The translations under genes and the position numbers were made by a program. A stretch of DNA of 64,000 nt from Streptomyces brevispora (GTDB taxonomy: Bacteria > Actinomycetota > Actinomycetes > Streptomycetales > Streptomycetaceae). Under the pieces are notes generated by a model. The model had not been told where the DNA came from, ran no database searches, and saw only the letters and a list, made by a program, of their open reading frames with translations. Location of the stretch: the NCBI RefSeq assembly GCF_007829885.1, contig NZ_VIWW01000001.1, positions 5,084,001 through 5,148,000 on the forward strand, written 5' to 3'. Positions within the stretch are counted from its first letter, which is position 1, and every line of letters starts with the position of its first letter. This document shows, in pieces, positions 1-8,525 of the stretch.

Positions 1-1280
1 TCCCGACCACCATCGGCGCACTGCTCTCCGCGATCGGCATCGCCGGCATGGACCGGCTGGTGCAGCGCAACGTGCTCGCCATGTCCGGGCGCGCCGTCGA
101 GGCGGCGGGCGATGTGTCGACCCTGCTGCTCGACAAGACCGGCACGATCACCCTCGGCAACCGGCAGGCCGCGGAGCTGCTCCCGGTCGCGGGTGTGACG
201 GAGGCCGAACTGGCGGACGCCGCCCAGCTCTCCTCGCTGGCCGACGAGACGCCCGAGGGCCGTTCCGTCGTCGTCCTGGCGAAGGAGGCGTACGGGCTCC
301 GCGAGCGGCACCGGGACGAGGCGGCCACCGCGGAGTGGGTGGGCTTCACCGCACAGACCCGGATGTCCGGGGTGGACATCGACGGACGCCGGATCCGCAA
401 GGGGGCCACCGGTTCGGTCGTCGCCTGGGTCCGGGAGCGCGGCGGCACGGTCCACCCCGACGTGGCCACGCTCACCGACCGGATCTCCCGCGAGGGCGGT
501 ACGCCGCTGCCGGTCGCGGTCGACGACGGGGACGGCGCCCGCGTCCTCGGTGTCATCCACCTCAAGGACGTCGTCAAGGAGGGCATGCGCGAACGCTTCG
601 ACGAGCTGCGCCGGATGGGCATCCGCACGGTCATGATCACCGGCGACAACCCGCTGACGGCGAAGGCCATCGCCGAGGAGGCGGGCGTCGACGACTTCCT
701 CGCCGAGGCCACCCCCGAGGACAAGATGGCCCTCATCAAGCGGGAGCAGGCCGGCGGCAAACTCGTCGCGATGACCGGCGACGGCACGAACGACGCCCCG
801 GCGCTCGCCCAGGCCGATGTCGGCGTGGCCATGAACACCGGCACCTCGGCCGCCAAGGAGGCCGGGAACATGGTGGACCTGGACTCCGACCCCACCAAGC
901 TGATCGAGATCGTCGAGATCGGAAAACAGCTGCTGATCACCCGTGGCGCACTGACGACGTTCTCCATCGCCAACGACGTCGCGAAGTACTTCGCGATCAT
1001 CCCCGCGATGTTCGCCGTGGTCTATCCGGGGCTGGACCGGCTCAACATCATGGACCTGTCCTCGCCCCGCTCCGCGATCCTGTCCGCCGTGATCTTCAAC
1101 GCGCTGATCATCGTCGCGCTGGTGCCGCTCGCGCTGAAGGGCGTGCGCTACCGGCCCACGGGTGCCGACTCGATGCTCCGGCGCAACCTCGGGATCTACG
1201 GGCTCGGCGGCCTGGTCGCCCCGTTCATCGGCATCAAGATCATCGACCTGATCATCTCCCTCATCCCCGGAATCGGCTGA
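1..1280 (+). CDS. kdpB: Potassium-transporting P-type ATPase subunit B (5' end outside window)
   Basis: Catalytic subunit of the KdpFABC high-affinity K+ pump in the cytoplasmic membrane. The frame is open from base 3, before any start codon, so this is the C-terminal 425 or so residues. It enters at the PTTIGALLSAIGIAGMDR helix typical of KdpB. The phosphorylation motif DKTGT lies at 132-146 (Asp codon 132-134), followed by the nucleotide-binding domain, MITGDN and the hinge GDGTNDAPA near 778. The last about 110 residues hold hydrophobic helices. kdpC follows after a 6-bp gap, so the genes are co-transcribed. kdpA and kdpF should lie just left of the window. The family assignment is certain. 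Confidence 0.98.
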   Translation, partial: PTTIGALLSAIGIAGMDRLVQRNVLAMSGRAVEAAGDVSTLLLDKTGTITLGNRQAAELLPVAGVTEAELADAAQLSSLADETPEGRSVVVLAKEAYGLRERHRDEAATAEWVGFTAQTRMSGVDIDGRRIRKGATGSVVAWVRERGGTVHPDVATLTDRISREGGTPLPVAVDDGDGARVLGVIHLKDVVKEGMRERFDELRRMGIRTVMITGDNPLTAKAIAEEAGVDDFLAEATPEDKMALIKREQAGGKLVAMTGDGTNDAPALAQADVGVAMNTGTSAAKEAGNMVDLDSDPTKLIEIVEIGKQLLITRGALTTFSIANDVAKYFAIIPAMFAVVYPGLDRLNIMDLSSPRSAILSAVIFNALIIVALVPLALKGVRYRPTGADSMLRRNLGIYGLGGLVAPFIGIKIIDLIISLIPGIG

Positions 1281-1286
1281 CCTGCC

Positions 1287-1964
1287 ATGAACAACTCCGT
1301 AGGAAACACCGCCCGGCTGCTCTGGGCCGGACTGCGCGCCCTGCTCGTCCTCACCGTGGTCTGCGGCGTCATCTACCCGCTCGCCGTCACCGGGGTCGCC
1401 CAGGGCCTCATGCCCGGCCGGGCCAACGGCTCCGAGATCACGGCGAACGGCAGGGCCGTCGGCTCCGAACTCATCGGCCAGCGCTACGACCTGCCGCTGA
1501 GGAAGGGCCAGGAGACCCCCGACCCCGACCTCAAGTGGTTCCAGCCGCGGCCGTCGAACGGCCTCGGCACCAACAGCGTCAACACCCAGTACTCACTTCT
1601 CGTCTCCGGCGCGACCAACCGCTCCGGCGACAACAAGGAGCTGATCGACTGGGTGACCGCCGCCAAGGCCGCCGTGGTCAAGGACAACTCCGTCCCCGGC
1701 CACCGCGTCACCCCCTCGCAGGTGCCGGCCGACGCCGTCACCTCCTCCGGCTCCGGTCTCGACCCGGACATCTCACCGGCGTACGCACAGCTCCAGGTCC
1801 ACCGGGTCGCCGACCGCAACCACCTGGACGCGGGGCAGGTCGCGAAGCTGGTGGAGCAGCACACCGACGGCCGGATCCTCGGATTCGCGGGTGAGCCGCG
1901 GGTCAACGTCCTCCGGCTGAACATCGCGCTGCGGCAGCTCGTGAGCGACGCCGCGGGACGCTGA
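1287..1964 (+). CDS. kdpC: Potassium-transporting ATPase subunit C
   Basis: Small accessory subunit that stabilises the KdpFABC complex. The 225-residue length suits the family. One N-terminal membrane helix (about residues 10-38) precedes an extracytoplasmic domain carrying the KdpC signatures YDLPLRKGQETPDPDLKWF-like and FQPRPS near residues 70-90, and HQVT-type and VAKLVEQHTDGR segments near the C terminus. The ATG start sits 6 bp after kdpB. A strong hairpin terminator begins 10 bp after the stop, so the structural kdp operon appears to end here, apart from kdpDE. Confidence 0.97.
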   Translation: MNNSVGNTARLLWAGLRALLVLTVVCGVIYPLAVTGVAQGLMPGRANGSEITANGRAVGSELIGQRYDLPLRKGQETPDPDLKWFQPRPSNGLGTNSVNTQYSLLVSGATNRSGDNKELIDWVTAAKAAVVKDNSVPGHRVTPSQVPADAVTSSGSGLDPDISPAYAQLQVHRVADRNHLDAGQVAKLVEQHTDGRILGFAGEPRVNVLRLNIALRQLVSDAAGR

Positions 1965-1973
1965 CCGCACACC

Positions 1974-2010
1974 ATGCCCGGGACCGGCCGCCGCGGCCGG
2001 TCCCGGGCAT
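1974..2010 (+). terminator. Perfect hairpin terminator after kdpC
   Basis: A 16-bp perfect inverted repeat (arms 1974-1989 and 1995-2010) with a 5-nt loop gccgc. It is almost all G+C and has no U tract, as is usual in Streptomyces. It lies 10 bp past the kdpC stop and 66 bp before the ABC ATPase start, and should separate the two transcripts. Confidence 0.9.
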
Positions 2011-2075
2011 TGCCCGTCCCCGGACCTCACGCACATACTTGCGACCGACAGGACCAAGGACGTACGGGGAGCGAC

Positions 2076-2813
2076 ATGACCGAGAACACGGACGCCACCG
2101 GCAGCGGCGGGGGCAGCGGCACGACTGTCGCCGAGAGACCCATGGTCCGGATCGAGGACCTGCACCGCTCCTACGGCTCCGGCGCCGCGGCCGTGCACGC
2201 GCTGCGCGGGGTGTCCTTCGAGGTGCCGCGCGGTGAGCTCGTCGCGCTCAAGGGGCGCTCCGGCTCCGGCAAGACCACCTTGCTCAACCTCGTCGGGGGA
2301 CTCGACAGCCCCGACAGCGGCCGGATCACCGTGGACGGCACCGACCTCTCCGCACTCGGCGAGAAGGGGCTGCTGGAACTGCGCCGCGACCGGATCGGCT
2401 TCATCTTCCAGTCGTTCGGCCTGATCCCGATCCTGACCGCGGCGGAGAACGTCGGCGTGCCGATGCGACTGCGCAAGGCCGACCCGCGCGAGCGCGAGGA
2501 CCGGGTGTCGCTGCTGCTCTCCCTGGTCGGCCTCGCCGACCACGCCGCCCAGCGCCCCGGCGAGCTCTCCGGCGGCCAGCAGCAGCGGGTCGCGATCGCC
2601 CGCGCGCTCGCCAACCGGCCCGCGCTGCTGATAGCCGACGAGCCGACCGGGCAGCTCGACGCGGAGACCGGCCTCGCGGTGATGGAACTGATGCGCGCGG
2701 TCGTGCACAGCGAGGGCGTCACCGCGATCGTCGCCACCCACGACGCCCAACTGCTCGGCCTCGCCGACCGGGTCCTGGAACTCAGCGACGGGCACATCAT
2801 CGAGCACGCGTAG
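2076..2813 (+). CDS. ABC transporter ATP-binding protein, LolD/MacB type, orphan
   Basis: ATPase subunit of an ABC exporter or lipoprotein-release-type system, 245 residues. Visible motifs are Walker A GRSGSGKTT, Q-loop FIFQSFGLIP, signature LSGGQQQRVAIARAL, Walker B LLIADEPT with the D-loop GQLD, and the H-loop His in ATHDAQ. The start is ATG 2076, preceded by GGGGAGCG; the frame is open upstream to 1974 but that part spans the terminator hairpin. No permease gene lies beside it: kdpC is upstream and kdpD downstream. Its partner must be encoded elsewhere, or the protein works without one. Co-regulation with kdpDE is possible but not shown. Confidence 0.9.
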   Translation: MTENTDATGSGGGSGTTVAERPMVRIEDLHRSYGSGAAAVHALRGVSFEVPRGELVALKGRSGSGKTTLLNLVGGLDSPDSGRITVDGTDLSALGEKGLLELRRDRIGFIFQSFGLIPILTAAENVGVPMRLRKADPREREDRVSLLLSLVGLADHAAQRPGELSGGQQQRVAIARALANRPALLIADEPTGQLDAETGLAVMELMRAVVHSEGVTAIVATHDAQLLGLADRVLELSDGHIIEHA

Positions 2814-2826
2814 GGGAGCCGTCGCG

Positions 2827-2895
2827 GCGCACGGAGAGCACGAACGGGGCGCGCACGGAGAGCACGAACGGGTGCGTACGAAGAGCGCGAACGGG
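2827..2895. repeat. Three tandem copies of a 23-24 bp repeat
   Basis: Units start at 2827, 2851 and 2874. The first two share the core gcgcacggagagcacgaac; the third is diverged (a gcgtac start and internal changes). They lie between the ABC ATPase stop and kdpD. The remaining bases to 3089 hold no gene that I can support. They may be a local slippage array or part of the kdpD 5' region. Confidence 0.75.
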
Positions 2896-3089
2896 CGCGC
2901 CGGCGCGGCTCCCGGGGTGCGCCGCCGCCCGGCCCGGGAACGGCCGGCCGGGGCAGCAGCCGGGGCATCAGAATTACGTCAATACGGCCCGCTCCAGCAC
3001 CCCCCGCCCGATATGCCGGAAATTCACGAGGTAGCTTCGACCATGGCTGCCGCATCGGCCGCAGCCGGTTTCAGGAAGACAATGGGGCC

Positions 3090-5633
3090 ATGGCGCGCGG
3101 CAAACTTCGGATCTACCTCGGTGCGGCACCCGGCGTCGGCAAGACGTACGCCATGCTCTCCGAGGCCCATCGCCGAGTGGAGCGGGGCACCGACTGCGTC
3201 GTCGGCTTCGTCGAGCACCACGACCGGCCGCGCACCGAGGTCATGCTGCACGGTCTCGAACAGACCCGGCGCCGCGAGATCGAGTACCGCTCCGCCGTGT
3301 TCACCGAGATGGACGTCGACGCCGTCCTGGAGCGCGCCCCGGCCGTGGCCCTGGTGGACGAACTGGCGCACACCAATGTGCCCGGCTCCCGCAACGCCAA
3401 GCGCTGGCAGGACGTCGAGGAACTCCTCCAGGCCGGAATCGACGTGGTCTCCACCGTCAACATCCAGCACCTGGAGTCCCTCGGAGACGTCGTCGAGTCG
3501 ATAACCGGCGTACGCCAGCGCGAGACCGTCCCCGACGAGGTGGTACGCCGCGCCGACCAGCTCGAACTGGTCGACATGTCGCCCCAGGCGCTGCGCCGGC
3601 GGATGGCCCACGGCAACATCTACAAACCCGACCGGATCGACGCCTCGCTCTCCAACTACTTCCGCCCCGGCAACCTCACCGCCCTGCGCGAACTGGCCCT
3701 CCTCTGGGTCGCCGACCGGGTCGACGAATACCTCCAGCAGTACCGCGGCGAGCACAACATCCGCACCACCTGGCAGGCCCGCGAACGCATAGTCGTCGGA
3801 CTCACCGGCGGTCCCGAGGGCCGCACCCTCATCCGGCGCGCCTCCCGGATGGCGGCCAAGGGCTCCGGCAGCGAGATCCTCGCCGTCTACATCGCCCGCA
3901 GCGACGGGCTGACCTCGGCCTCGCCCAAGGAGCTCACCGTCCAGCGGACGCTCGTCGAGGACCTCGGCGGCACCTTCCACCACGTCATCGGCGACGACAT
4001 CCCCTCGGCACTCCTCGAGTTCGCCCGGGGCGTCAACGCCACCCAGATCGTCCTCGGCTCCAGCCGCCGCAAGGCCTGGCAGTACATCTACGGCCCCGGC
4101 GTCGGCGTCACCGTCGCCCGTGAGTCCGGCACCGACCTCGACGTCCACATCGTCACCCACGACGAGGTCGCCAAGGGCCGCGGCCTGCCCATCGCCCGCG
4201 GCGCCAGGCTCGGCCGGGCCCGCATCATCTGGGGCTGGATCGTCGGGGTGGGCGGCCCGGTCCTGCTCTCGCTGCTCCTCAAGGGCCTGGAGAACGGTCC
4301 GGGGCTCGCCAACGACGTCCTGCTGTTCCTCTTCATGACCGTCGCCGCCGCCCTGCTCGGCGGGCTGCGGCCCGCGCTCGCCTCGGCCGCCTCGGGCTCG
4401 CTGCTGCTGAACTACTGGTTCACCCCGCCCACCCACACCCTGACCGTCCAGGACCCCGAGAACTTCGTCGCCATCGTGATCTTCTTCGCGGTGGCGGTCG
4501 CGGTGGCCTCCGTCGTCGACCTGGCGGCCCGCCGCACCCATCAGGCCGCCAGGCTGCGCGCCGAGTCCGAGATCCTTTCCTTCCTGGCCGGCAGCGTGCT
4601 GCGCGGCGAGACCACGCTGGCCGCGCTGCTCGACCGGGTCCGCGAGACCTTCGGCATGGGGTCCGTCGCGCTGCTGGAGCGGGCGAGCGACGTCGACCCG
4701 TGGACATGCGCCGGGAGCGTCGGGCCCGCGCCGGTCACCCGGCCCGAGGACGCCGATGTGGACATGCCCGTCGGCGATCACATGGCGCTCGCGCTCTCCG
4801 GCCGGGTGCTGCCCGCCGAGGACCGCCGGGTGCTCGGCGCCTTCGCCGCCCAGGCCGCCGTCGTGCTGGACCGCCAGCGCCTCGTCGGCGAGGCCGAGGA
4901 GGCCCGCCGGCTCGCCGAGGGCAACCGGATCAGGACCGCGCTGCTGGCCGCCGTCAGCCACGACCTGCGGACCCCGCTCGCCGCCATCAAGGCCGCGGTC
5001 AGTTCCCTGCGATCCGACGACGTCGCCTGGTCCGACGATGATGAGGCCGAACTCCTCGAAGGCATCGAGAACGGCGCCGACCGCCTCGACCACCTGGTCG
5101 GCAACCTCCTCGACATGTCCCGCCTGCAGACCGGCACCGTCACCCCGCTGATCCGCGAGATCGACCTCGACGAGGTCGTGCCCATGGCCCTGGGCGGCGT
5201 GCCGGAGGACAGCGTCGACCTGGACATCCCCGAGACGCTGCCGATGGTCGCCGTCGACCCCGGGCTGCTGGAGCGGGCCGTCGCCAACATCGTCGAGAAC
5301 GCCGTCAAGTACAGCCCCGACGGCGACCGCGTCACGGTGGCCGCCAGCGCACTGGGCGCCCGGGTCGAGCTACGGGTGGCCGACCGCGGCCGCGGCGTCC
5401 CCGACGACGGCAAGGAACGCATCTTCGAACCCTTCCAGCGCTACGGCGACGCCCCGCGCGGTGCCGGGGTCGGCCTGGGCCTCGCCGTGGCCCGCGGCTT
5501 CGTGGAGTCCATGGGTGGCACGCTGGACGCCGAGGACACCCCCGGCGGCGGCCTCACCATGGTCCTCACCCTCAAGGCGGCCTCGGGATACGTCCCGGCC
5601 GGCCAAGACCTGCCCGCGCGGGTCACCTCATGA
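3090..5633 (+). CDS. kdpD: Osmosensitive K+ channel sensor histidine kinase KdpD
   Basis: Membrane sensor kinase of the KdpDE pair, which induces kdp under K+ limitation. The 847 residues show the full family layout: N-terminal KdpD domain with Walker A GAAPGVGKTYA (about 10-20) and the VALVDELAHTN Walker B-like segment (about 88-98); a universal-stress-like domain (about 230-360); four closely spaced membrane helices of the DUF4118 type (about 375-480); a GAF-like region; HisKA with phospho-acceptor His624 in AVSHDLRTPL; and HATPase with NIVENAVKYS, RGRGVPDDGK and GLGLAVARGF. The ATG at 3090 gives the canonical GKLRIYLG N terminus. kdpE starts 50 bp downstream. Confidence 0.97.
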   Translation: MARGKLRIYLGAAPGVGKTYAMLSEAHRRVERGTDCVVGFVEHHDRPRTEVMLHGLEQTRRREIEYRSAVFTEMDVDAVLERAPAVALVDELAHTNVPGSRNAKRWQDVEELLQAGIDVVSTVNIQHLESLGDVVESITGVRQRETVPDEVVRRADQLELVDMSPQALRRRMAHGNIYKPDRIDASLSNYFRPGNLTALRELALLWVADRVDEYLQQYRGEHNIRTTWQARERIVVGLTGGPEGRTLIRRASRMAAKGSGSEILAVYIARSDGLTSASPKELTVQRTLVEDLGGTFHHVIGDDIPSALLEFARGVNATQIVLGSSRRKAWQYIYGPGVGVTVARESGTDLDVHIVTHDEVAKGRGLPIARGARLGRARIIWGWIVGVGGPVLLSLLLKGLENGPGLANDVLLFLFMTVAAALLGGLRPALASAASGSLLLNYWFTPPTHTLTVQDPENFVAIVIFFAVAVAVASVVDLAARRTHQAARLRAESEILSFLAGSVLRGETTLAALLDRVRETFGMGSVALLERASDVDPWTCAGSVGPAPVTRPEDADVDMPVGDHMALALSGRVLPAEDRRVLGAFAAQAAVVLDRQRLVGEAEEARRLAEGNRIRTALLAAVSHDLRTPLAAIKAAVSSLRSDDVAWSDDDEAELLEGIENGADRLDHLVGNLLDMSRLQTGTVTPLIREIDLDEVVPMALGGVPEDSVDLDIPETLPMVAVDPGLLERAVANIVENAVKYSPDGDRVTVAASALGARVELRVADRGRGVPDDGKERIFEPFQRYGDAPRGAGVGLGLAVARGFVESMGGTLDAEDTPGGGLTMVLTLKAASGYVPAGQDLPARVTS

Positions 5634-5683
5634 TCCGCGGAGAGCTCCGCGGACCCGATGTACAGCAGAAAGGCAGGACCGCG

Positions 5684-6376
5684 ATGACCCGGGTGCTTGT
5701 GGTCGACGACGAGCCGCAGATCGTACGCGCCCTCGTGATCAATCTGAAGGCGCGCAAGTACGAGGTGGACGCCGCGCCCGACGGGGCGACCGCCCTCCAG
5801 CTCGCCGCTGCCCGCCACCCCGACGTCGTCGTCCTGGACCTCGGGCTGCCCGACATGGACGGCGTCGAGGTGATCAGGGGGCTGCGCGGCTGGACCCGGG
5901 TGCCGATCCTGGTGCTCTCGGCACGCCACACCTCCGACGAGAAGGTCGAGGCGCTGGACGCCGGGGCCGACGACTACGTCACCAAGCCGTTCGGCATGGA
6001 CGAGCTGCTGGCCCGGCTGCGCGCCTCGGTGCGCCGCGCCGAGCCCGTCGGCCAGGACGGCGGCGACCAGGCCGTGATCGTCGAGACCACGGGCTTCACC
6101 GTCGACCTGGCCGCCAAGAAGGTCCAGCGCGAAGGACGGGACGTACGGCTCACCCCCACCGAGTGGCACCTGCTGGAGGTCCTGGTCCGCAACAGCGGCC
6201 GGCTGGTCAGCCAGAAGCAGCTGCTCCAGGAGGTCTGGGGGCCGTCGTACGGCACCGAGACCAACTATCTGCGGGTCTACATGGCCCAGCTGCGGCGCAA
6301 GCTGGAGGCCGACCCCTCACACCCCCGGCACTTCGTCACCGAACCGGGGATGGGATACCGCTTCGAGCGGGCCTGA
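5684..6376 (+). CDS. kdpE: KDP operon response regulator KdpE (OmpR family)
   Basis: DNA-binding partner of KdpD, 230 residues. The receiver domain has the acidic pair near VVDDEPQ, phospho-acceptor Asp in VVLDLGLPD and the Lys of YVTKPFG. The C-terminal winged helix has LTPTEWHLLEVLV and TNYLRVYMAQLRRKLE. I place the start at ATG 5684, which has AAAGGCAGGA upstream and begins directly with TRVLVVDD. An in-frame ATG at 5630 overlaps the kdpD stop but would add 18 residues unlike the family. The expected target is the kdp promoter left of the window. Confidence 0.96.
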   Translation: MTRVLVVDDEPQIVRALVINLKARKYEVDAAPDGATALQLAAARHPDVVVLDLGLPDMDGVEVIRGLRGWTRVPILVLSARHTSDEKVEALDAGADDYVTKPFGMDELLARLRASVRRAEPVGQDGGDQAVIVETTGFTVDLAAKKVQREGRDVRLTPTEWHLLEVLVRNSGRLVSQKQLLQEVWGPSYGTETNYLRVYMAQLRRKLEADPSHPRHFVTEPGMGYRFERA

Positions 6377-6461
6377 AGGGCGCCGTCCGGCTTCCCCGTA
6401 CCTCGTTCGAGTGAGACAACGGCCACCCGCCAGGACCCCGGGGGACCGGTACCCTTCGGTT

Positions 6462-6878
6462 ATGAGTGCTGTTCCTCGATTCGAGAAGGCCGGGAAGGCC
6501 GAGCGGTCGTCCGGGCGCTTCAGGCGGATGCTCGACCGGCTCTCCAGCTCCCAGCAGGACCTGGAGTGCGAGGAGCTGGCGGAGGACTCGTACGCCTCTG
6601 GGTGCACCCGGATCTCCGAGTGCACCGACCGCCAGATCGTGAAGGTCACTGGTACCTTGCGGACGGTCACCCTGCGACCGCGCGCCGGAGTGCCCGCCCT
6701 TGAGGCGGAGCTCTTCGACGGCACCGCCCCGCTGGACGTGGTCTGGCTCGGCCGCCGCTCCATCGTGGGCATCGAACCGGGCCGCAAGCTCATCGCCTCG
6801 GGCCGGATCTCCATGAGCCACGGCCGCCGGGTGCTGTTCAACCCCAAATACGAACTCCGACCGCTCGGCAAGGAGTAG
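6462..6878 (+). CDS. OB-fold nucleic-acid-binding domain protein
   Basis: Protein of 138 residues common in Streptomyces and usually annotated as an OB-fold or DNA-binding protein. A charged helical N terminus (residues 1-45) precedes a five-strand OB-like region running through VKVTGTLRTVTLRP, LEAELFDGT, LDVVWLGRRSIVGIEPGRKL and the closing GRRVLFNPKYEL. Start ATG 6462 gives MSAVPRFEK; an in-frame ATG 17 codons upstream lies in poorly conserved sequence. The next gene starts 3 bp after the stop, so the two are co-transcribed. Function is unproven. Confidence 0.85.
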   Translation: MSAVPRFEKAGKAERSSGRFRRMLDRLSSSQQDLECEELAEDSYASGCTRISECTDRQIVKVTGTLRTVTLRPRAGVPALEAELFDGTAPLDVVWLGRRSIVGIEPGRKLIASGRISMSHGRRVLFNPKYELRPLGKE

Positions 6879-6881
6879 CCG

Positions 6882-7661
6882 GTGACGTCTCTTGACAAGC
6901 CGACGTCCGACACGGACCCCATCACCCGCACCGACCAGCAGGAGGCCGACGCGAAGGCGGTGACCGAGGCCGCGCTCTTCGAGGCCTTCGGTGGCATCCG
7001 GGGCATGGTGGAGACAGTCCTGCCGGGACTGCTCTTCGTCACGATCTTCACCATCGACAAGAACCTCACGAACTCGGCCATCGCGGCCGTGGTCGTGTCG
7101 CTGGTGCTCGTGGCCGTCCGGCTGATCCGCAGGGACACCGTCAAGCACGCCTTCAGCGGTGTCTTCGGCGTGGCCTTCGGTGTCGTCTTCGCGAAGATGA
7201 CGGGCAACGCCAAGGACTTCTACCTGCCGGGCATGATCTACACGCTCGGACTGGCCCTCGCCTACCTGGTGAGCACGGTGGCGGGGGTGCCGCTGATCGG
7301 TCTGATACTGGGACCGGTCTTCAAGGAGAACCTCTCCTGGCGCACCAGGAACCCCGGCCGCAAGAAGGCCTACGCCAAGGCCAGTTACGCCTGGGGGCTG
7401 ATCCTGCTCGCCAAGTGCGCGATCCTCTTCCCGCTGTACTGGTGGGGCGACACCACCCAGTTCGGCTGGGTCCTGGTGGCACTGAAGATCCCGCCGTTCC
7501 TGCTGGCGGTGTATCTGACCTGGGTCTTCCTCGCCAAGGCGCCGCCGCCCATCGACGTCTTCGCCGAGATGGAGGCCCAGGAGCAGGCCGAGAAGGCGGA
7601 GAAGGCCGAGAGGGCCCGCAGGGAAGCAGCGTCCGATGCGGCCGGCAGCCAGGAGTTCTGA
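6882..7661 (+). CDS. DUF3159 family membrane protein
   Basis: Integral membrane protein of 259 residues starting at GTG 6882. A hydrophilic N terminus is followed by FEAFGGIRGMVETVLPG, a signature of the DUF3159 family, and then about six membrane helices: two short ones near residues 45-80, then segments around 95-110, 120-145, 175-200 and 205-225. The C terminus is an Ala/Glu/Lys-rich coiled segment (EMEAQEQAEKAEKAERARRE). In actinomycetes such genes sit beside the OB-fold gene and TrkA genes, as here. No biochemical role is known to me. Confidence 0.9.
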   Translation: MTSLDKPTSDTDPITRTDQQEADAKAVTEAALFEAFGGIRGMVETVLPGLLFVTIFTIDKNLTNSAIAAVVVSLVLVAVRLIRRDTVKHAFSGVFGVAFGVVFAKMTGNAKDFYLPGMIYTLGLALAYLVSTVAGVPLIGLILGPVFKENLSWRTRNPGRKKAYAKASYAWGLILLAKCAILFPLYWWGDTTQFGWVLVALKIPPFLLAVYLTWVFLAKAPPPIDVFAEMEAQEQAEKAEKAERARREAASDAAGSQEF

Positions 7662-7679
7662 GGCACGCGGCAGACGCCT

Positions 7680-7797
7680 CCCGAGGCAGGCGGCGAAAGC
7701 CCCGCGCCTTCCCGAGGCACACGGCGAAGGCCCTGCGTCTCCCCGAGGCACACGGCGAAGGCCCTGCGTCTCCCCGAGGCACGCGGCAAGGAACACG
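7680..7797. repeat. 31-bp tandem repeat array, about 3.8 copies
   Basis: Units begin at 7680, 7711, 7742 and 7773, exactly 31 bp apart, each opening with cccgaggca followed by cggcgaa or a variant. Copies 2 and 3 are nearly identical; copy 1 is diverged and copy 4 incomplete. The array lies between the DUF3159 stop and the bidirectional terminator. It is direct and spacerless, so it is not a CRISPR. Confidence 0.85.
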
Positions 7798-7800
7798 AAA

Positions 7801-7835
7801 GGGGGCCGGGACCGCCAGTGGCGGTCCCGGCCCCC
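7801..7835. terminator. Bidirectional hairpin terminator
   Basis: A 16-bp perfect inverted repeat (7801-7816 with 7820-7835) with a 3-nt loop, flanked by AAA on the left and TTT on the right so that it can act in both directions. It separates the convergent DUF3159 and TrkA genes and overlaps neither. Confidence 0.9.
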
Positions 7836-7847
7836 CTTTCGCTTCGC

Positions 7848-8525
7848 TCAGTGCCCCGGATCGCCCCGGCGCACCGACAACAGGTCCTCCAACTGCTCCT
7901 CACGCGCCTGGGCCGCCACGAACAGCAGTTCGTCACCGGCCTCCAGCGTCTCCTCCGTGCTCGGCGTCAGAACCCGCTGTCCGCGGATGATCGTGACCAG
8001 TGAGGTGTCCTCGGGCCACGCCACCTCGCCGACCTGGGTGCCGGCCAGCGCCGACTCCGGGGGCAGCGTCAGCTCGACCAGGTTCGCGTCGCCGTGGCTG
8101 AAGCGCAGCAGCCGGACCAGATCGCCGACACTCACCGCCTCCTCGACCAGGGCCGACATCAGCCGCGGCGTGGAAACCGCCACATCGACGCCCCAGGACT
8201 CGTTGAACAGCCACTCGTTCTTCGGGTTGTTCACCCGGGCGACGACCCGCGGCACGCCGTACTCCGTCTTGGCGAGCAGCGAGACGACCAGGTTCACCTT
8301 GTCGTCGCCGGTCGCGGCGATCGCGACGTTGCAGCGCTGAAGCGCCGCCTCGTCCAGCGAGGTGATCTCACAGGCGTCCGCCAGCAGCCACTCGGCCATC
8401 GGCACCCGCTCCACCGAGATGGCGGTCGGCGCCTTGTCGACGAGCAGTACCTCGTGGCCGTTCTCCAGCAGCTCGGCCGCGATGGAACGGCCCACCGCAC
8501 CGGCTCCGGCAATCGCGACACGCAT
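7848..8525 (-). CDS. TrkA family potassium uptake protein (second of pair)
   Basis: Cytoplasmic K+-channel regulatory protein, 225 residues. The N-terminal RCK_N Rossmann domain has MRVAIAGAGAVGRSIA and the adenine-site acid in VLLVDK. The TrkA_C domain (about residues 135-215) contains VGEVAWPED and GDELLFVAA. It overlaps the upstream trkA gene as TGATG, so translation is probably coupled. Paired TrkA proteins of this sort gate Trk/Ktr-type K+ uptake channels; no channel subunit is adjacent. The nearest transporter is the divergent KimA-like gene. Confidence 0.92.
   Translation of the reverse strand: MRVAIAGAGAVGRSIAAELLENGHEVLLVDKAPTAISVERVPMAEWLLADACEITSLDEAALQRCNVAIAATGDDKVNLVVSLLAKTEYGVPRVVARVNNPKNEWLFNESWGVDVAVSTPRLMSALVEEAVSVGDLVRLLRFSHGDANLVELTLPPESALAGTQVGEVAWPEDTSLVTIIRGQRVLTPSTEETLEAGDELLFVAAQAREEQLEDLLSVRRGDPGH

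Noticed and set aside
3024..5093. Long open frame of 689 codons opposite kdpD on the minus strand
   Set aside because: It is antisense to an unmistakable kdpD, has no family motif, and results from high GC leaving few stops in antisense frames. Similar antisense frames opposite other real genes were dropped.
7680..7797. CRISPR-like repeat array
   Set aside because: Units are directly adjacent with no spacers, are codon-like in composition, and no cas gene is present.
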